Origin: an uncultured Lachnospiraceae bacterium
Lineage (GTDB): Bacteria; Bacillota; Clostridia; Lachnospirales; Lachnospiraceae
Assembly: GCA_910587085.1 (NCBI GenBank)
Contig: CAJUMC010000006.1
Span: 1 to 64,000 of the forward strand
Reading direction: 5' to 3'
DNA length: 64,000 nt
Shown: positions 25,401 to 32,717 of the stretch, in pieces
How positions within the stretch are numbered: position 1 is the first letter of the stretch
Layout of the letters: every line of letters starts with the position of its first letter
Translations under genes and position numbers: made by a program
Notes under the pieces: model-generated
What the model saw: only the letters and a program-made list of their open reading frames with translations
What the model was told of the DNA's origin: nothing
Database searches by the model: none

Positions 25401-25708
25401 TTTGCAATCACATTATTTTCATTATCATAAAGAACAATATGATAATTAGAATAATTGCAACGCAAATAAGTTCCAAAACGAATCCCTATTTGCAAAACTC
25501 CTGGCGGTAATTTCAGTTCCTGCCGGAGTACATTATCCGCCGTAATCTCACCAAGAGCTTCCGCTTCTACGGTAAAATTAGATTCCCTTCTTCCTTCTGT
25601 CCTTCGAATACTCTGAGACAGCTGGCGGTCAATCGAGTCGCCTTTTATCAACAAAGCAAACAGCAGAAAAATATATACAATTATAATATGCTTATTTTTA
25701 ATCAACAC
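22490..25708 (-). CDS. DUF2142 large membrane protein (putative GT-C-type)
   Basis: A 1072-residue membrane protein. N-terminal helix, then an extracytoplasmic beta-rich part (about 35-185), helices near 190-240, a second extracytoplasmic part (about 255-380), and more helices. A third loop precedes a C-terminal multi-helix core (about 640-1072) with LPTFQAPDEPVHAKWVFQ, SYDSFNNAVAALTIAYLL and QGRYFLPILVLIFLF, which are DUF2142 hallmarks. DUF2142 proteins are thought to be GT-C-like and use polyprenyl-phosphate sugars outside the cell; this is inference. The start is GTG with GAGGG seven bases upstream. Most relatives are nearer 450-700 residues, so the two added outer domains are unusual. AT-rich. 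Confidence 0.8.
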   Translation of the reverse strand: MLIKNKHIIIVYIFLLFALLIKGDSIDRQLSQSIRRTEGRRESNFTVEAEALGEITADNVLRQELKLPPGVLQIGIRFGTYLRCNYSNYHIVLYDNENNVIAKRVVSAERLEDNQICYITLYGKTSGKVSYVLEISSPDAKNGNAITGYGIQARDGYSSCTFGGQDTGKEIVIELVMQQVFPLTFCLIVLLTVSLIIFLFRTKIWCALKIAGSLFALFWRKQKKIIICSNIVLSLFGLVAVFFIQTEEYDILSGSSISGNAEVRQYNGKITQRFQSAQDFEAIEVRLATYLQKYQQGKLFFALYGVDGEKFLEQEVAGKQIKDNELLRFDFEKIQVDGRTDFYFELWTEDFGEQELGIYYREDSEEIQYQLLQKKEVLSGYKMLLFILWGLLWMLLYLCACTKIKKEKKELITAWTISIFVGLLLSTYVNYCSFSLEALAKNMGMPGKGRIVKYNQKEVKNCTSRIYRYDAKGNVYCVFDQIVLEEIRTRADVVEIYLDKTDYLKKNTLAIYLDCGDGFNLRTDAEYEYVYKGQEKIVIPIKNSNHVERIMLISMINENGYSEESLNKGYKYYNIKEIVLNSEKIVWYKAWKALLAGIILVWIFFVWKKKKTEDVVREWLQSGKNREAKIFFGIAMLFGFVFSILLPTFQAPDEPVHAKWVFQSIGAGELYEELSEIVGKGVKGVLQNGTVTVDTDIYWKAFHKRLSSYNFSFKPKANILSYPGQVCGILTGILLHLPAGWILLLAEFGALFLYAMIGAITIKIVPIRKELFAMVLLMPIAMQQAGSFSYDSFNNAVAALTIAYLLYLALKKEGVGMRQLAAAVGMLLILLFIKKVYVVCGLLIFLIPLEKYHFNIFHWSLEFKSKKAKIGLLSAMGGGGCLCAITVFFILVKKGALTSMVDVIRYPKEFGRLIFDTLFAQRIAWLKQGSALFGWLDGIIQNWIIIVLVIGLVTAAIAKKDDFRGWNGKKYMVCIGCFLVGMVGIILSMASWSSSLLGTTGSMLNQMLLFPSIEGVQGRYFLPILVLIFLFPVAKWMQRLRKHIPVYLILILVTVTTVGYSIYMLLHRYWIA

Positions 25709-25752
25709 GGAAATTTCCCTCTTTCATTACAACTATCATACATTATATTTTC

Positions 25753-28700
25753 TTAATATCTTAATACTGCAAAATCATCTCTTAATAAATCAAAATTTGG
25801 ATTGAAATACGGATCTCCGGCTTCTAATTCTTTTTTCCATTTCTTTTTAAACAGATTAACTTCGTTTTTAAACCTATTTTGTCTCTCCGAATTATCTTCA
25901 TATCCCCTGGTCTTTGACTCATAATGGTACAGCTCCGCATAAGGAGTGAATACAATCAGATATCCTGCTCTGCGCAGTCTCATACAGAAATCCACATCGT
26001 TGTAAGCTACAGCAAATTCTTCGCTCAACCCGTGCATTTTCTCATATACAGACTTTCTTACCATCATACAAGCAGCCGTTACCGCAGTAAGATTCTGCGC
26101 GTAATACAGGCGTCCCATATATCCCAGGTTCTCCTTTGGCTGTCGGTAATGAGCATGTCCTGCCACTCCGTCCGCACCCATTCCCAAAATAATCCCTGCA
26201 TGCTGGATCGTATTATCACCATAATATAATTTTGCCCCCACTGCTCCGATATCTTCCCTTTGGGCATACATCAGCATTTCCTCCATCCAGTTTTCAGCAA
26301 TGATCTGTGTATCATTGTTGAGCAGAATCAAGTACTTTCCTTTTGCATTTTTTGCCGCATAATTGTTTATGGAAGAATAATTGAATGGATTATTCCAGTA
26401 CAATATTCTGACTTTCGGTTCTTCCGATAATTCTTTATAAAGAGCAAATGTTTCGGATTCCTTACTTGCATTATCAATAATCAGGATTTCATAATTCTTA
26501 TATGTGCTGTACTGTAAAATGCTCTGTATACAGCGTCTTGTATCCTCTGCGCGGTCTCTGCAGGGAATCAGAATGGAAATTGCTGCTTCTTCCTTCAATT
26601 CGTACTTTAAACGGTAAATTGTGGGGAATGCCTTGGAGCTTTCCACCATTACTTTTTCTCCGTAAGATTCAATACTATTTTGTACCGCCCGTTTTCCGGC
26701 ATCAATGGCATACGTCTTTGAATTAATATCAGCTGCTACGGAGGCCGGATGCGATCTCCAGTAATATAGAATCTTCTGGATATGGAAAATCTTCTTTGCC
26801 TCTTTTGTAACACGCAAAATAAAATCATGATCCTGGCTTCCGTCGTATTCTTTTCTGAATTTTCCTGCCTGCTCAAGCAGTTCTCTTCGGAATACAGAAA
26901 AATGGCATATATAATTATTTCCTCTCAATGTGTCAATAGCATAATCAGGCTTAAAGTGTGCGGTAATTATATTTTTAATGCTTCCTTCAAAGGTTGCCTC
27001 ATCCGTATACAGAAAGTCTGCCTTTTCCCTTGCGATTGCACACATCATCTCATACAGCGCCGCCGGATGCAGCAAATCATCATGATCAAACAGACCTATG
27101 TACTCCCCCGAGGACATATCAATACAAGCGTTTGTATTTTCTGATATTCCTCCATTTTTCTCCAGTTTTCTGTACCGGATTCGCTTATCTTTTCTCTGGA
27201 TAGCCCGGCAATATTTTTCTATCTTCTTTCCCTTTTTCGGGTCGCTTCCATCCGCAAGGCATAATTCCCAGTTTTTATATGTCTGCATACGAACTGACAT
27301 TATCATTTCATCCAAAAATTTTTGCGGAGTATTATATAGAGGTACAAGAATGCTGAAGGTTATTGGCTTGGAGAACTTCATGCTTTCCTGTTCTTGCCTC
27401 TTTTCTGTACTGAGATTAAAATTTTCTCCAAAAACTTTCAATTTCCTCTTTTTTGATAAACTTAACAATACCTTTTTCCAAGTTTCCTTTATCCCATTGG
27501 TGCGAAGACTATGTATTCCCTGCATGAACCGCCTTCCCGCCCTGTTAGACATCATTAATTTTTTCATCGACAGGACGCAAAAACGTATGGGTTTTGTAAT
27601 TTTCCAGCAAAAGGAGGTTCTGTAATCCTCACACAGCTGCCGTGCCTGTTCTAATTCCTGTTTCAGATTTTCCCTTTGTTCGATAGCAGCCATATAATGA
27701 AGACGGAACGTTTCCTTTTCCTGTTCGAGCAACTCATTCTGATGCAGTAAATTTTCTTCTCTAAAAGCATTCTGAGAAAGCAGATATTTTTTTTCTGCTT
27801 CGTTCTTCTCTATCCGATTCTGCATTTCTTCTGTCAATTTATTTAATATTTTCTTATGTTCTTCTTCGAACTCCCTCTTTAAGCTTTCCTTTTCTGCTTC
27901 CTCTTCTCTGACTCTTTCCTCATACCTCTCCCGGCATTCTGCTAAAGCCTGGTTCTTCTCATTTTCTATCCGTTTACGCTCCTCTTCCTGTTTCCGGATT
28001 TTCTCTTCATATTCCTCCCGGCACTTCGATAAAGCCTGCTCCTGTTTGCTTTCCAGTGCACGCTTTTCTTCTTCAAATTCTTCTATTAATTTTCCCTTTT
28101 CCTCTTCCCCTTCTTTAATCCTGGTCTCATAGTTTTCCTGACATTCCAGCAAGACCTTTTCTGCTCTGTATTTTCTGCTCGCTGCAATATCTTCCACCAT
28201 GCCAAGCTCCGTATTGTCTGACAGTAACAGAATCTTTCCACTGATTTCAATCCATCGAACTACTCTGCCTTCGAAGCAACAGCATAACCAAGGATCTGTA
28301 TTTTTGAAATAATACATATCTCCTATTACCTCGCTGCTGTTTGTGTTGTAAATATCCAGCCCGCCAAGATTGCTTCCAATGTGCATATTGCGCAAAATAC
28401 AGAGTTTATCCTCAACAGGATCAATTCTTACCTGTCCGCAGCTGTCCGGTATCTCAAGCCGACCAGTTTTTATTTCTGCTCCCTCGTATGTAAAAAACAC
28501 CTTATTTTCTTCTGAAAATCCGCTTCCACAGTCAAAATATACACAACCTTTTCGCTGTGCTCCTGCCTCAAACAAGTTTCGTTCTTTTCTTTGATCAATC
28601 CGCCTGGAAAGCTCATACTGAAAAATAACAGACGGAATATTTTCCTGTTTTCGAAACAACATCGCCCATTTGCAGATAAAATCTACCGGCTGAATCAGAT

Positions 28701-29217
28701 CATGATAAAATGAATTTTCTGCAAATAGCTTTGCCCAATACTCCTTCTGCTGCACATTTACATGTGTCTTATCTTCAATGTCCGTAGGCGTGGAAGTAAA
28801 AATCACGGTATCCGCATAACTGCACAGCAGACGGATCGCCCGCGCGCCATCCTCCGGAAACAGGTGCTCCAGCACTTCAATAGTTATTACCAGATCAAAC
28901 TTTTGCGGAAACTTTTCTGTAAGTCTTTCCGTGACTGACTGCACATTCAGGTATGGACGGATTTCTTCCGTCGCCATCCCGACTGCATATTCCGATACAT
29001 CAATACCGTAGGCTTCCACCCCCCGTTTTCTCAGCGTCTCCACCAGATAACCACATGCGCAGCCTGCATCAAGAACGGTCTTGGGCTGGAAATTTTCAAT
29101 AATGTTTTCTGCAACCATATCAAAAAACGGTATCCACTGTCCTTTGTTCGTATAATTCCCCCCGCCATTCTTTTCATAAAACTCGTTAAAAAAATATTTA
29201 TTATACCTGTTATCCAT
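25753..29217 (-). CDS. Methyltransferase / coiled-coil / double GT2 fusion
   Basis: An 1154-residue multidomain protein. Residues 1-190: class I SAM methyltransferase, with VLDAGCACGYLVE at 48-60. Residues about 220-335: a beta-rich region of unknown role. Residues about 350-530: long Glu/Lys/Arg coiled coil. Residues about 615-870: GT2 domain with FSILVPLYNT and FDHDD (DxD). Residues about 878-1150: second GT2 domain with ISILIPCRDRAEDTRR, LLNNDT and QHAGIILG, like rhamnosyltransferases. It could extend, methylate (cap) and measure a rhamnan-type chain, as coiled-coil chain-length regulators do in some ABC-exported O-antigens; this is inference. Located between the DUF2142 gene and the ABC exporter. 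AT-rich, ATG with GGAGG upstream. Confidence 0.88.
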   Translation of the reverse strand: MDNRYNKYFFNEFYEKNGGGNYTNKGQWIPFFDMVAENIIENFQPKTVLDAGCACGYLVETLRKRGVEAYGIDVSEYAVGMATEEIRPYLNVQSVTERLTEKFPQKFDLVITIEVLEHLFPEDGARAIRLLCSYADTVIFTSTPTDIEDKTHVNVQQKEYWAKLFAENSFYHDLIQPVDFICKWAMLFRKQENIPSVIFQYELSRRIDQRKERNLFEAGAQRKGCVYFDCGSGFSEENKVFFTYEGAEIKTGRLEIPDSCGQVRIDPVEDKLCILRNMHIGSNLGGLDIYNTNSSEVIGDMYYFKNTDPWLCCCFEGRVVRWIEISGKILLLSDNTELGMVEDIAASRKYRAEKVLLECQENYETRIKEGEEEKGKLIEEFEEEKRALESKQEQALSKCREEYEEKIRKQEEERKRIENEKNQALAECRERYEERVREEEAEKESLKREFEEEHKKILNKLTEEMQNRIEKNEAEKKYLLSQNAFREENLLHQNELLEQEKETFRLHYMAAIEQRENLKQELEQARQLCEDYRTSFCWKITKPIRFCVLSMKKLMMSNRAGRRFMQGIHSLRTNGIKETWKKVLLSLSKKRKLKVFGENFNLSTEKRQEQESMKFSKPITFSILVPLYNTPQKFLDEMIMSVRMQTYKNWELCLADGSDPKKGKKIEKYCRAIQRKDKRIRYRKLEKNGGISENTNACIDMSSGEYIGLFDHDDLLHPAALYEMMCAIAREKADFLYTDEATFEGSIKNIITAHFKPDYAIDTLRGNNYICHFSVFRRELLEQAGKFRKEYDGSQDHDFILRVTKEAKKIFHIQKILYYWRSHPASVAADINSKTYAIDAGKRAVQNSIESYGEKVMVESSKAFPTIYRLKYELKEEAAISILIPCRDRAEDTRRCIQSILQYSTYKNYEILIIDNASKESETFALYKELSEEPKVRILYWNNPFNYSSINNYAAKNAKGKYLILLNNDTQIIAENWMEEMLMYAQREDIGAVGAKLYYGDNTIQHAGIILGMGADGVAGHAHYRQPKENLGYMGRLYYAQNLTAVTAACMMVRKSVYEKMHGLSEEFAVAYNDVDFCMRLRRAGYLIVFTPYAELYHYESKTRGYEDNSERQNRFKNEVNLFKKKWKKELEAGDPYFNPNFDLLRDDFAVLRY

Positions 29218-29389
29218 GACAGTTTCCTCCGAACTCTGATATTATCCAGCGCCTAAAACCACATCTATATTTAAAATTCTGCATTGTTTTCCGGGTAAGA
29301 ATATTTATTTATACGCAATCTCTCTGCAAACAGATACTTTCCTCTTGCGCCATCCCCCTGCACTTTTGCGCGTCTCCTGTCATTGATAT

Positions 29390-30118
29390 TTACGACAGCT
29401 GCCGGTACGCCCCGCAGACCTCATGTACCTCCCCCACCATCCTTACCTTGCCCTTTTCCAGCCACATCACTCTGCTGCAGAGCCTCTCAATCTGTTCAAT
29501 CGAATGCGACACAATCAACACCGTTGTTCCCCCGGCCATCATTTCCTGAATCCGCTTTTCACACTTCTGCTGAAACAGAAAATCTCCCACTGCCAGAATC
29601 TCATCCACAATCAAAATTTCCGGCTTTACCAGCGTCGCAATGGAAAAGCCCAGCCGCGCCACCATACCGGAGGAAAAGTTTTTCAGGGGAACATCTACGA
29701 ATTCCCGCAGCTCGGCAAATTCGATAATCTCGTCAAATCTTTTCCTCATAAACTCCCTGGAATATCCCAGCACCGAACCGTTCATAAACAGATTTTCCCG
29801 CGCCGTCATCTCAAAATCAAAACCGGCACCCAGCTCGATTAACGGCGAAATTGTGCCGTTTGCTGTTACGCTTCCGGCAGTCGGCTTTAATATTCCGGAA
29901 ACCAGCTTCAGCAATGTGCTCTTTCCCGAGCCGTTCAGTCCTACAATACCGAAGACCTCACCCGTCTCGATCGTCGCCGACACATCCTCGAGTGCCGTAA
30001 ATTCCTCATAAAAAAGCTGGTGCTTGAGCAGCTTGATGAGGTATTCCTTCATGTTGTCGATGCGCTCCTTCGACATATTGAATTTCATTGTCACATGGTC
30101 GATCACGATCGCAGGCAT
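29390..30118 (-). CDS. Polysaccharide ABC exporter, ATP-binding subunit
   Basis: A 242-residue ATPase of the Wzt/TagH/RfbB type. Walker A is GLNGSGKSTLLK (about 61-72), the signature LKNFSSGMVARLGFS replaces the usual LSGGQ, and Walker B is ILIVDEILAVGD. There is no C-terminal glycan-binding domain, so chain-end recognition must lie elsewhere, perhaps in the permease extension. It pairs with the permease encoded 132 bases upstream on the same strand. It exports a completed, lipid-linked polysaccharide. Confidence 0.93.
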   Translation of the reverse strand: MPAIVIDHVTMKFNMSKERIDNMKEYLIKLLKHQLFYEEFTALEDVSATIETGEVFGIVGLNGSGKSTLLKLVSGILKPTAGSVTANGTISPLIELGAGFDFEMTARENLFMNGSVLGYSREFMRKRFDEIIEFAELREFVDVPLKNFSSGMVARLGFSIATLVKPEILIVDEILAVGDFLFQQKCEKRIQEMMAGGTTVLIVSHSIEQIERLCSRVMWLEKGKVRMVGEVHEVCGAYRQLS

Positions 30119-30250
30119 TTTACATTTCCTTCCATTAATAAAATGTTTCTGTTTCCGAATTATATATGACTGCCGTACTCTTTAAAAACTAAAACAATAT
30201 AGTAATTCTGCAATAAATGCTTGTCCGCTCTGCCCTTCCTGACTGTCCCG

Positions 30251-31630
30251 TCAGATAAATAAAATAAACCGATCCTGTTTTTTCTTAAATACCACCGTAC
30301 CCATCAGCATACTTCCGAGCGCCCAGGCGGCCATGATTCCGATTTCCGCCGCATCAGGCACGGTATGGTACAGAACCAGCCGGCGAAAGGAATCCACATA
30401 ATAATACAGGGGATTCATTTTAACAATATTAAACATGGCTCCTGAAAGGATTTCCATCGGATAGATAATGGGCGTCAGGTACATCCATACCATCGTAAAT
30501 ACAGTATACAAATGGATAACATCCCGGAAAAATACCGCTGCGGTAGCCAGAATCATCCCCAGCCCGACGGAAAAAACCAGAGCCAGCAGCAGCGGAACCG
30601 GAATCAGCAGCAGCCTCCAGGTAAAGCCCACCCGCAGCACCAGCATCACCACCAGAAGCGCCGCCAGCGAAAACAGCATATTTACAAATGAAAACACGCA
30701 TTTCTGCATCGGAAAAATATATTTCGGAATATACACCTTCCGGATAAGCGCGCCCGAATTCAAAATGGAGGTCATGGCCCCGCTGGTCGCCTCTGTAACA
30801 AAATTGAACACGCACCAGCCGGTCAGATAGTAAACCGCAAAGTTATCAACGTTCATTCGGAACAGATTCTGAAACACTGCCGTAATGACGCACATCATCA
30901 GGAGCGGATTTAGAATGCTCCAGAAAAAACCGATGATTGAACGGCGGTATTTCAGCTTGATGTCGCGCGCCACCATATCTTCCAGCAGATAATGGTATTT
31001 CCGAAACGCTCCCAGATAAATTCGCAGATTTCTCCGCTCGGCTGCAAACACAACAATGCTCAATCCCGCCAGCCCGCCGAGCAGAAGGGATACAAGAACC
31101 ATGCTGAAATTTCCTGCCGCAGTTCTCACCGGGTTTAAAACAACTGCAGACAGCCGATAACTGCTCCCGACTGCTCCGGTAAAATCGATCCGCAGCGCAG
31201 CGGCATTCCGCTCCAGAGAAACAAACGCTCCGCCACGGCCGCTCCCGCCCTGCCACGCTGCATTTCCCGTTTCTGTCGAGTTCCCCGTTTTCACTTCCGG
31301 AGATACAAAGATGCTTTTCTCTTCCGAAAACGGTTCACCGGCTGCATCGGTATAAAAGATCTGAAGCTCCTCCGCCGTATCAAAAGACTCCAGAAAAATT
31401 TCCTTTACATAAGTATTTACCGTGGAAAGAATAATCTGCGGGTCCTCCCCGGCCGTTACACTGTCCCCGGTACGGCTCAGATTTACCGTTTCCAGCTCTG
31501 TGAGCGGGTATCGTAGCTCCGCCGCTTTTTCCCTTGCCTGTTGTATTCCGGCAACACCCTGTCCGAACAGAATGGCCAGAAGCATACACGCGCATATTAC
31601 AGCCAATTTGCCTTTCTTACCCATTTTCAT
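30251..31630 (-). CDS. Polysaccharide ABC exporter permease with N-terminal outer domain
   Basis: A 459-residue protein. The C-terminal 260 residues are a normal ABC-2 polysaccharide permease (Wzm/TagG): YHYLLEDMVARDIKLKYRRS, FFWSILNPLLMM, six helices, and NPLYYYVDSFRR near the end. The first 195 residues are extra: a helix (9-27), a soluble Thr/Ser-rich stretch of about 135 residues outside the cell, and a second helix (167-190). Plain Wzm proteins are about 260 residues. The added domain could bind the glycan or hand it to a wall anchor. ATPase partner follows. The normal amphipathic gate-helix region starts after the second helix. Confidence 0.92.
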   Translation of the reverse strand: MKMGKKGKLAVICACMLLAILFGQGVAGIQQAREKAAELRYPLTELETVNLSRTGDSVTAGEDPQIILSTVNTYVKEIFLESFDTAEELQIFYTDAAGEPFSEEKSIFVSPEVKTGNSTETGNAAWQGGSGRGGAFVSLERNAAALRIDFTGAVGSSYRLSAVVLNPVRTAAGNFSMVLVSLLLGGLAGLSIVVFAAERRNLRIYLGAFRKYHYLLEDMVARDIKLKYRRSIIGFFWSILNPLLMMCVITAVFQNLFRMNVDNFAVYYLTGWCVFNFVTEATSGAMTSILNSGALIRKVYIPKYIFPMQKCVFSFVNMLFSLAALLVVMLVLRVGFTWRLLLIPVPLLLALVFSVGLGMILATAAVFFRDVIHLYTVFTMVWMYLTPIIYPMEILSGAMFNIVKMNPLYYYVDSFRRLVLYHTVPDAAEIGIMAAWALGSMLMGTVVFKKKQDRFILFI

Positions 31631-31649
31631 GCCCCCGCATGCTTTCTTG

Positions 31650-32663
31650 TCACAACCATCCCATCAGCAGAAGCAGCCTCATAATCCAATTATCGCTCCT
31701 CCGCTGCCGGTACAGTCTTTTGTCGAAGATCAGGCTCCGCTTCCCCAATGCAAAACCCCGCAGCAGCCGGGCCTTTTCCGCATCCTGTTCCGCCAGCCAT
31801 TCCCCGTACAGCCGTTCGAATTCCTCTGCCTGGCGTTTCAGTTTTCCCCGGTTCCTCTTAAAATCGCGCACCCTTCTTCTGTAATTTTCCAATACTCCAG
31901 ACGCTATCCCGATCGTGTTGGCTCCGTGCTGCCGGTAAAGGATGCGAGACTCTTCGTCGTAGATTACCCTGCCGAAAGCTCCTGCAACCAGGTAGATCCA
32001 GAAATCGTGCATAATGATTTCCTGCGTTCGTATCCTCTTTTGGAAATGTCCCGCATGTATGATATTTTCCTGTGCCGGTACGTACAGCGGAAAATCCACG
32101 GCCGCCGCACCGCTTTTCGGTTCCTCCTCCCCTGCGACCGCCTGGCAGAGCAGTTCCCTCAGCGTACCGTTTATCACACAAGTGCAGCCCGTGCACATAT
32201 TTTCCACCAGCGCGTTCCCGAATGCCGCTCTGATGCGGCGGTAACGAATGGCCGGACGGAACGGGCGCAGCCCGGCATCTGTGGGCTGAACGGCGGAACA
32301 GTAAGCCAGCGGAACGTCCGGTTCTCCGCCGCTCTCCAGCAGGCTTACCGCCCGCGCCAGCTTGTCTGGCAGCCAGACATCGTCTTGGTCGGCAAATGCG
32401 GTGTACGGCACCGTTTTGTCCGCAGCTGCAATCAGCGTAAAAACGCTTTTTACCGCACCGAAGTTTTCTCCATAAAGGACTTCGATATTTCGATTTGCCT
32501 GCCGGTATTCTCTAAGAATTTCCTGCGTCCCGTCGGCGGAACCGTCGTCGCGCACCAGAATTCGGATGTTTACTCCTTCCTGCGCTAAAATGCTGTCCAG
32601 CTGTTCCCGGATAAATTTCTCTCCGTTATAGCTGGAGAGAAGTACCTGCACTGCCGAACTCAT
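31650..32663 (-). CDS. Rhamnosyltransferase-like GT2
   Basis: A 337-residue family 2 glycosyltransferase close in pattern to RgpB-type alpha-rhamnosyltransferases: VQVLLSSYNGEKFIREQLDS, VRDDGSADGT (nucleotide site), and FADQDDVWLPDKL (DxD-type metal site). It probably adds L-rhamnose to the growing chain in the cytoplasm, matching the dTDP-rhamnose genes downstream. The ATG at 32663 is chosen (GGAG seven bases upstream; canonical first strand) instead of the frame opening at 32708. C-terminal basic tail. Confidence 0.9.
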   Translation of the reverse strand: MSSAVQVLLSSYNGEKFIREQLDSILAQEGVNIRILVRDDGSADGTQEILREYRQANRNIEVLYGENFGAVKSVFTLIAAADKTVPYTAFADQDDVWLPDKLARAVSLLESGGEPDVPLAYCSAVQPTDAGLRPFRPAIRYRRIRAAFGNALVENMCTGCTCVINGTLRELLCQAVAGEEEPKSGAAAVDFPLYVPAQENIIHAGHFQKRIRTQEIIMHDFWIYLVAGAFGRVIYDEESRILYRQHGANTIGIASGVLENYRRRVRDFKRNRGKLKRQAEEFERLYGEWLAEQDAEKARLLRGFALGKRSLIFDKRLYRQRRSDNWIMRLLLLMGWL

Positions 32664-32717
32664 GTTCGTCTCCGTCTGTGCCGGCCGCAGACACAACGTC
32701 CTGCACACTGCTTCATA

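Noticed and set aside
29158..29163. G6 in the start of the methyltransferase-GT2 fusion
   Set aside because: Only six bases, and the glycines belong to a conserved NGGG motif of this methyltransferase group; not counted as a phase-variable tract.
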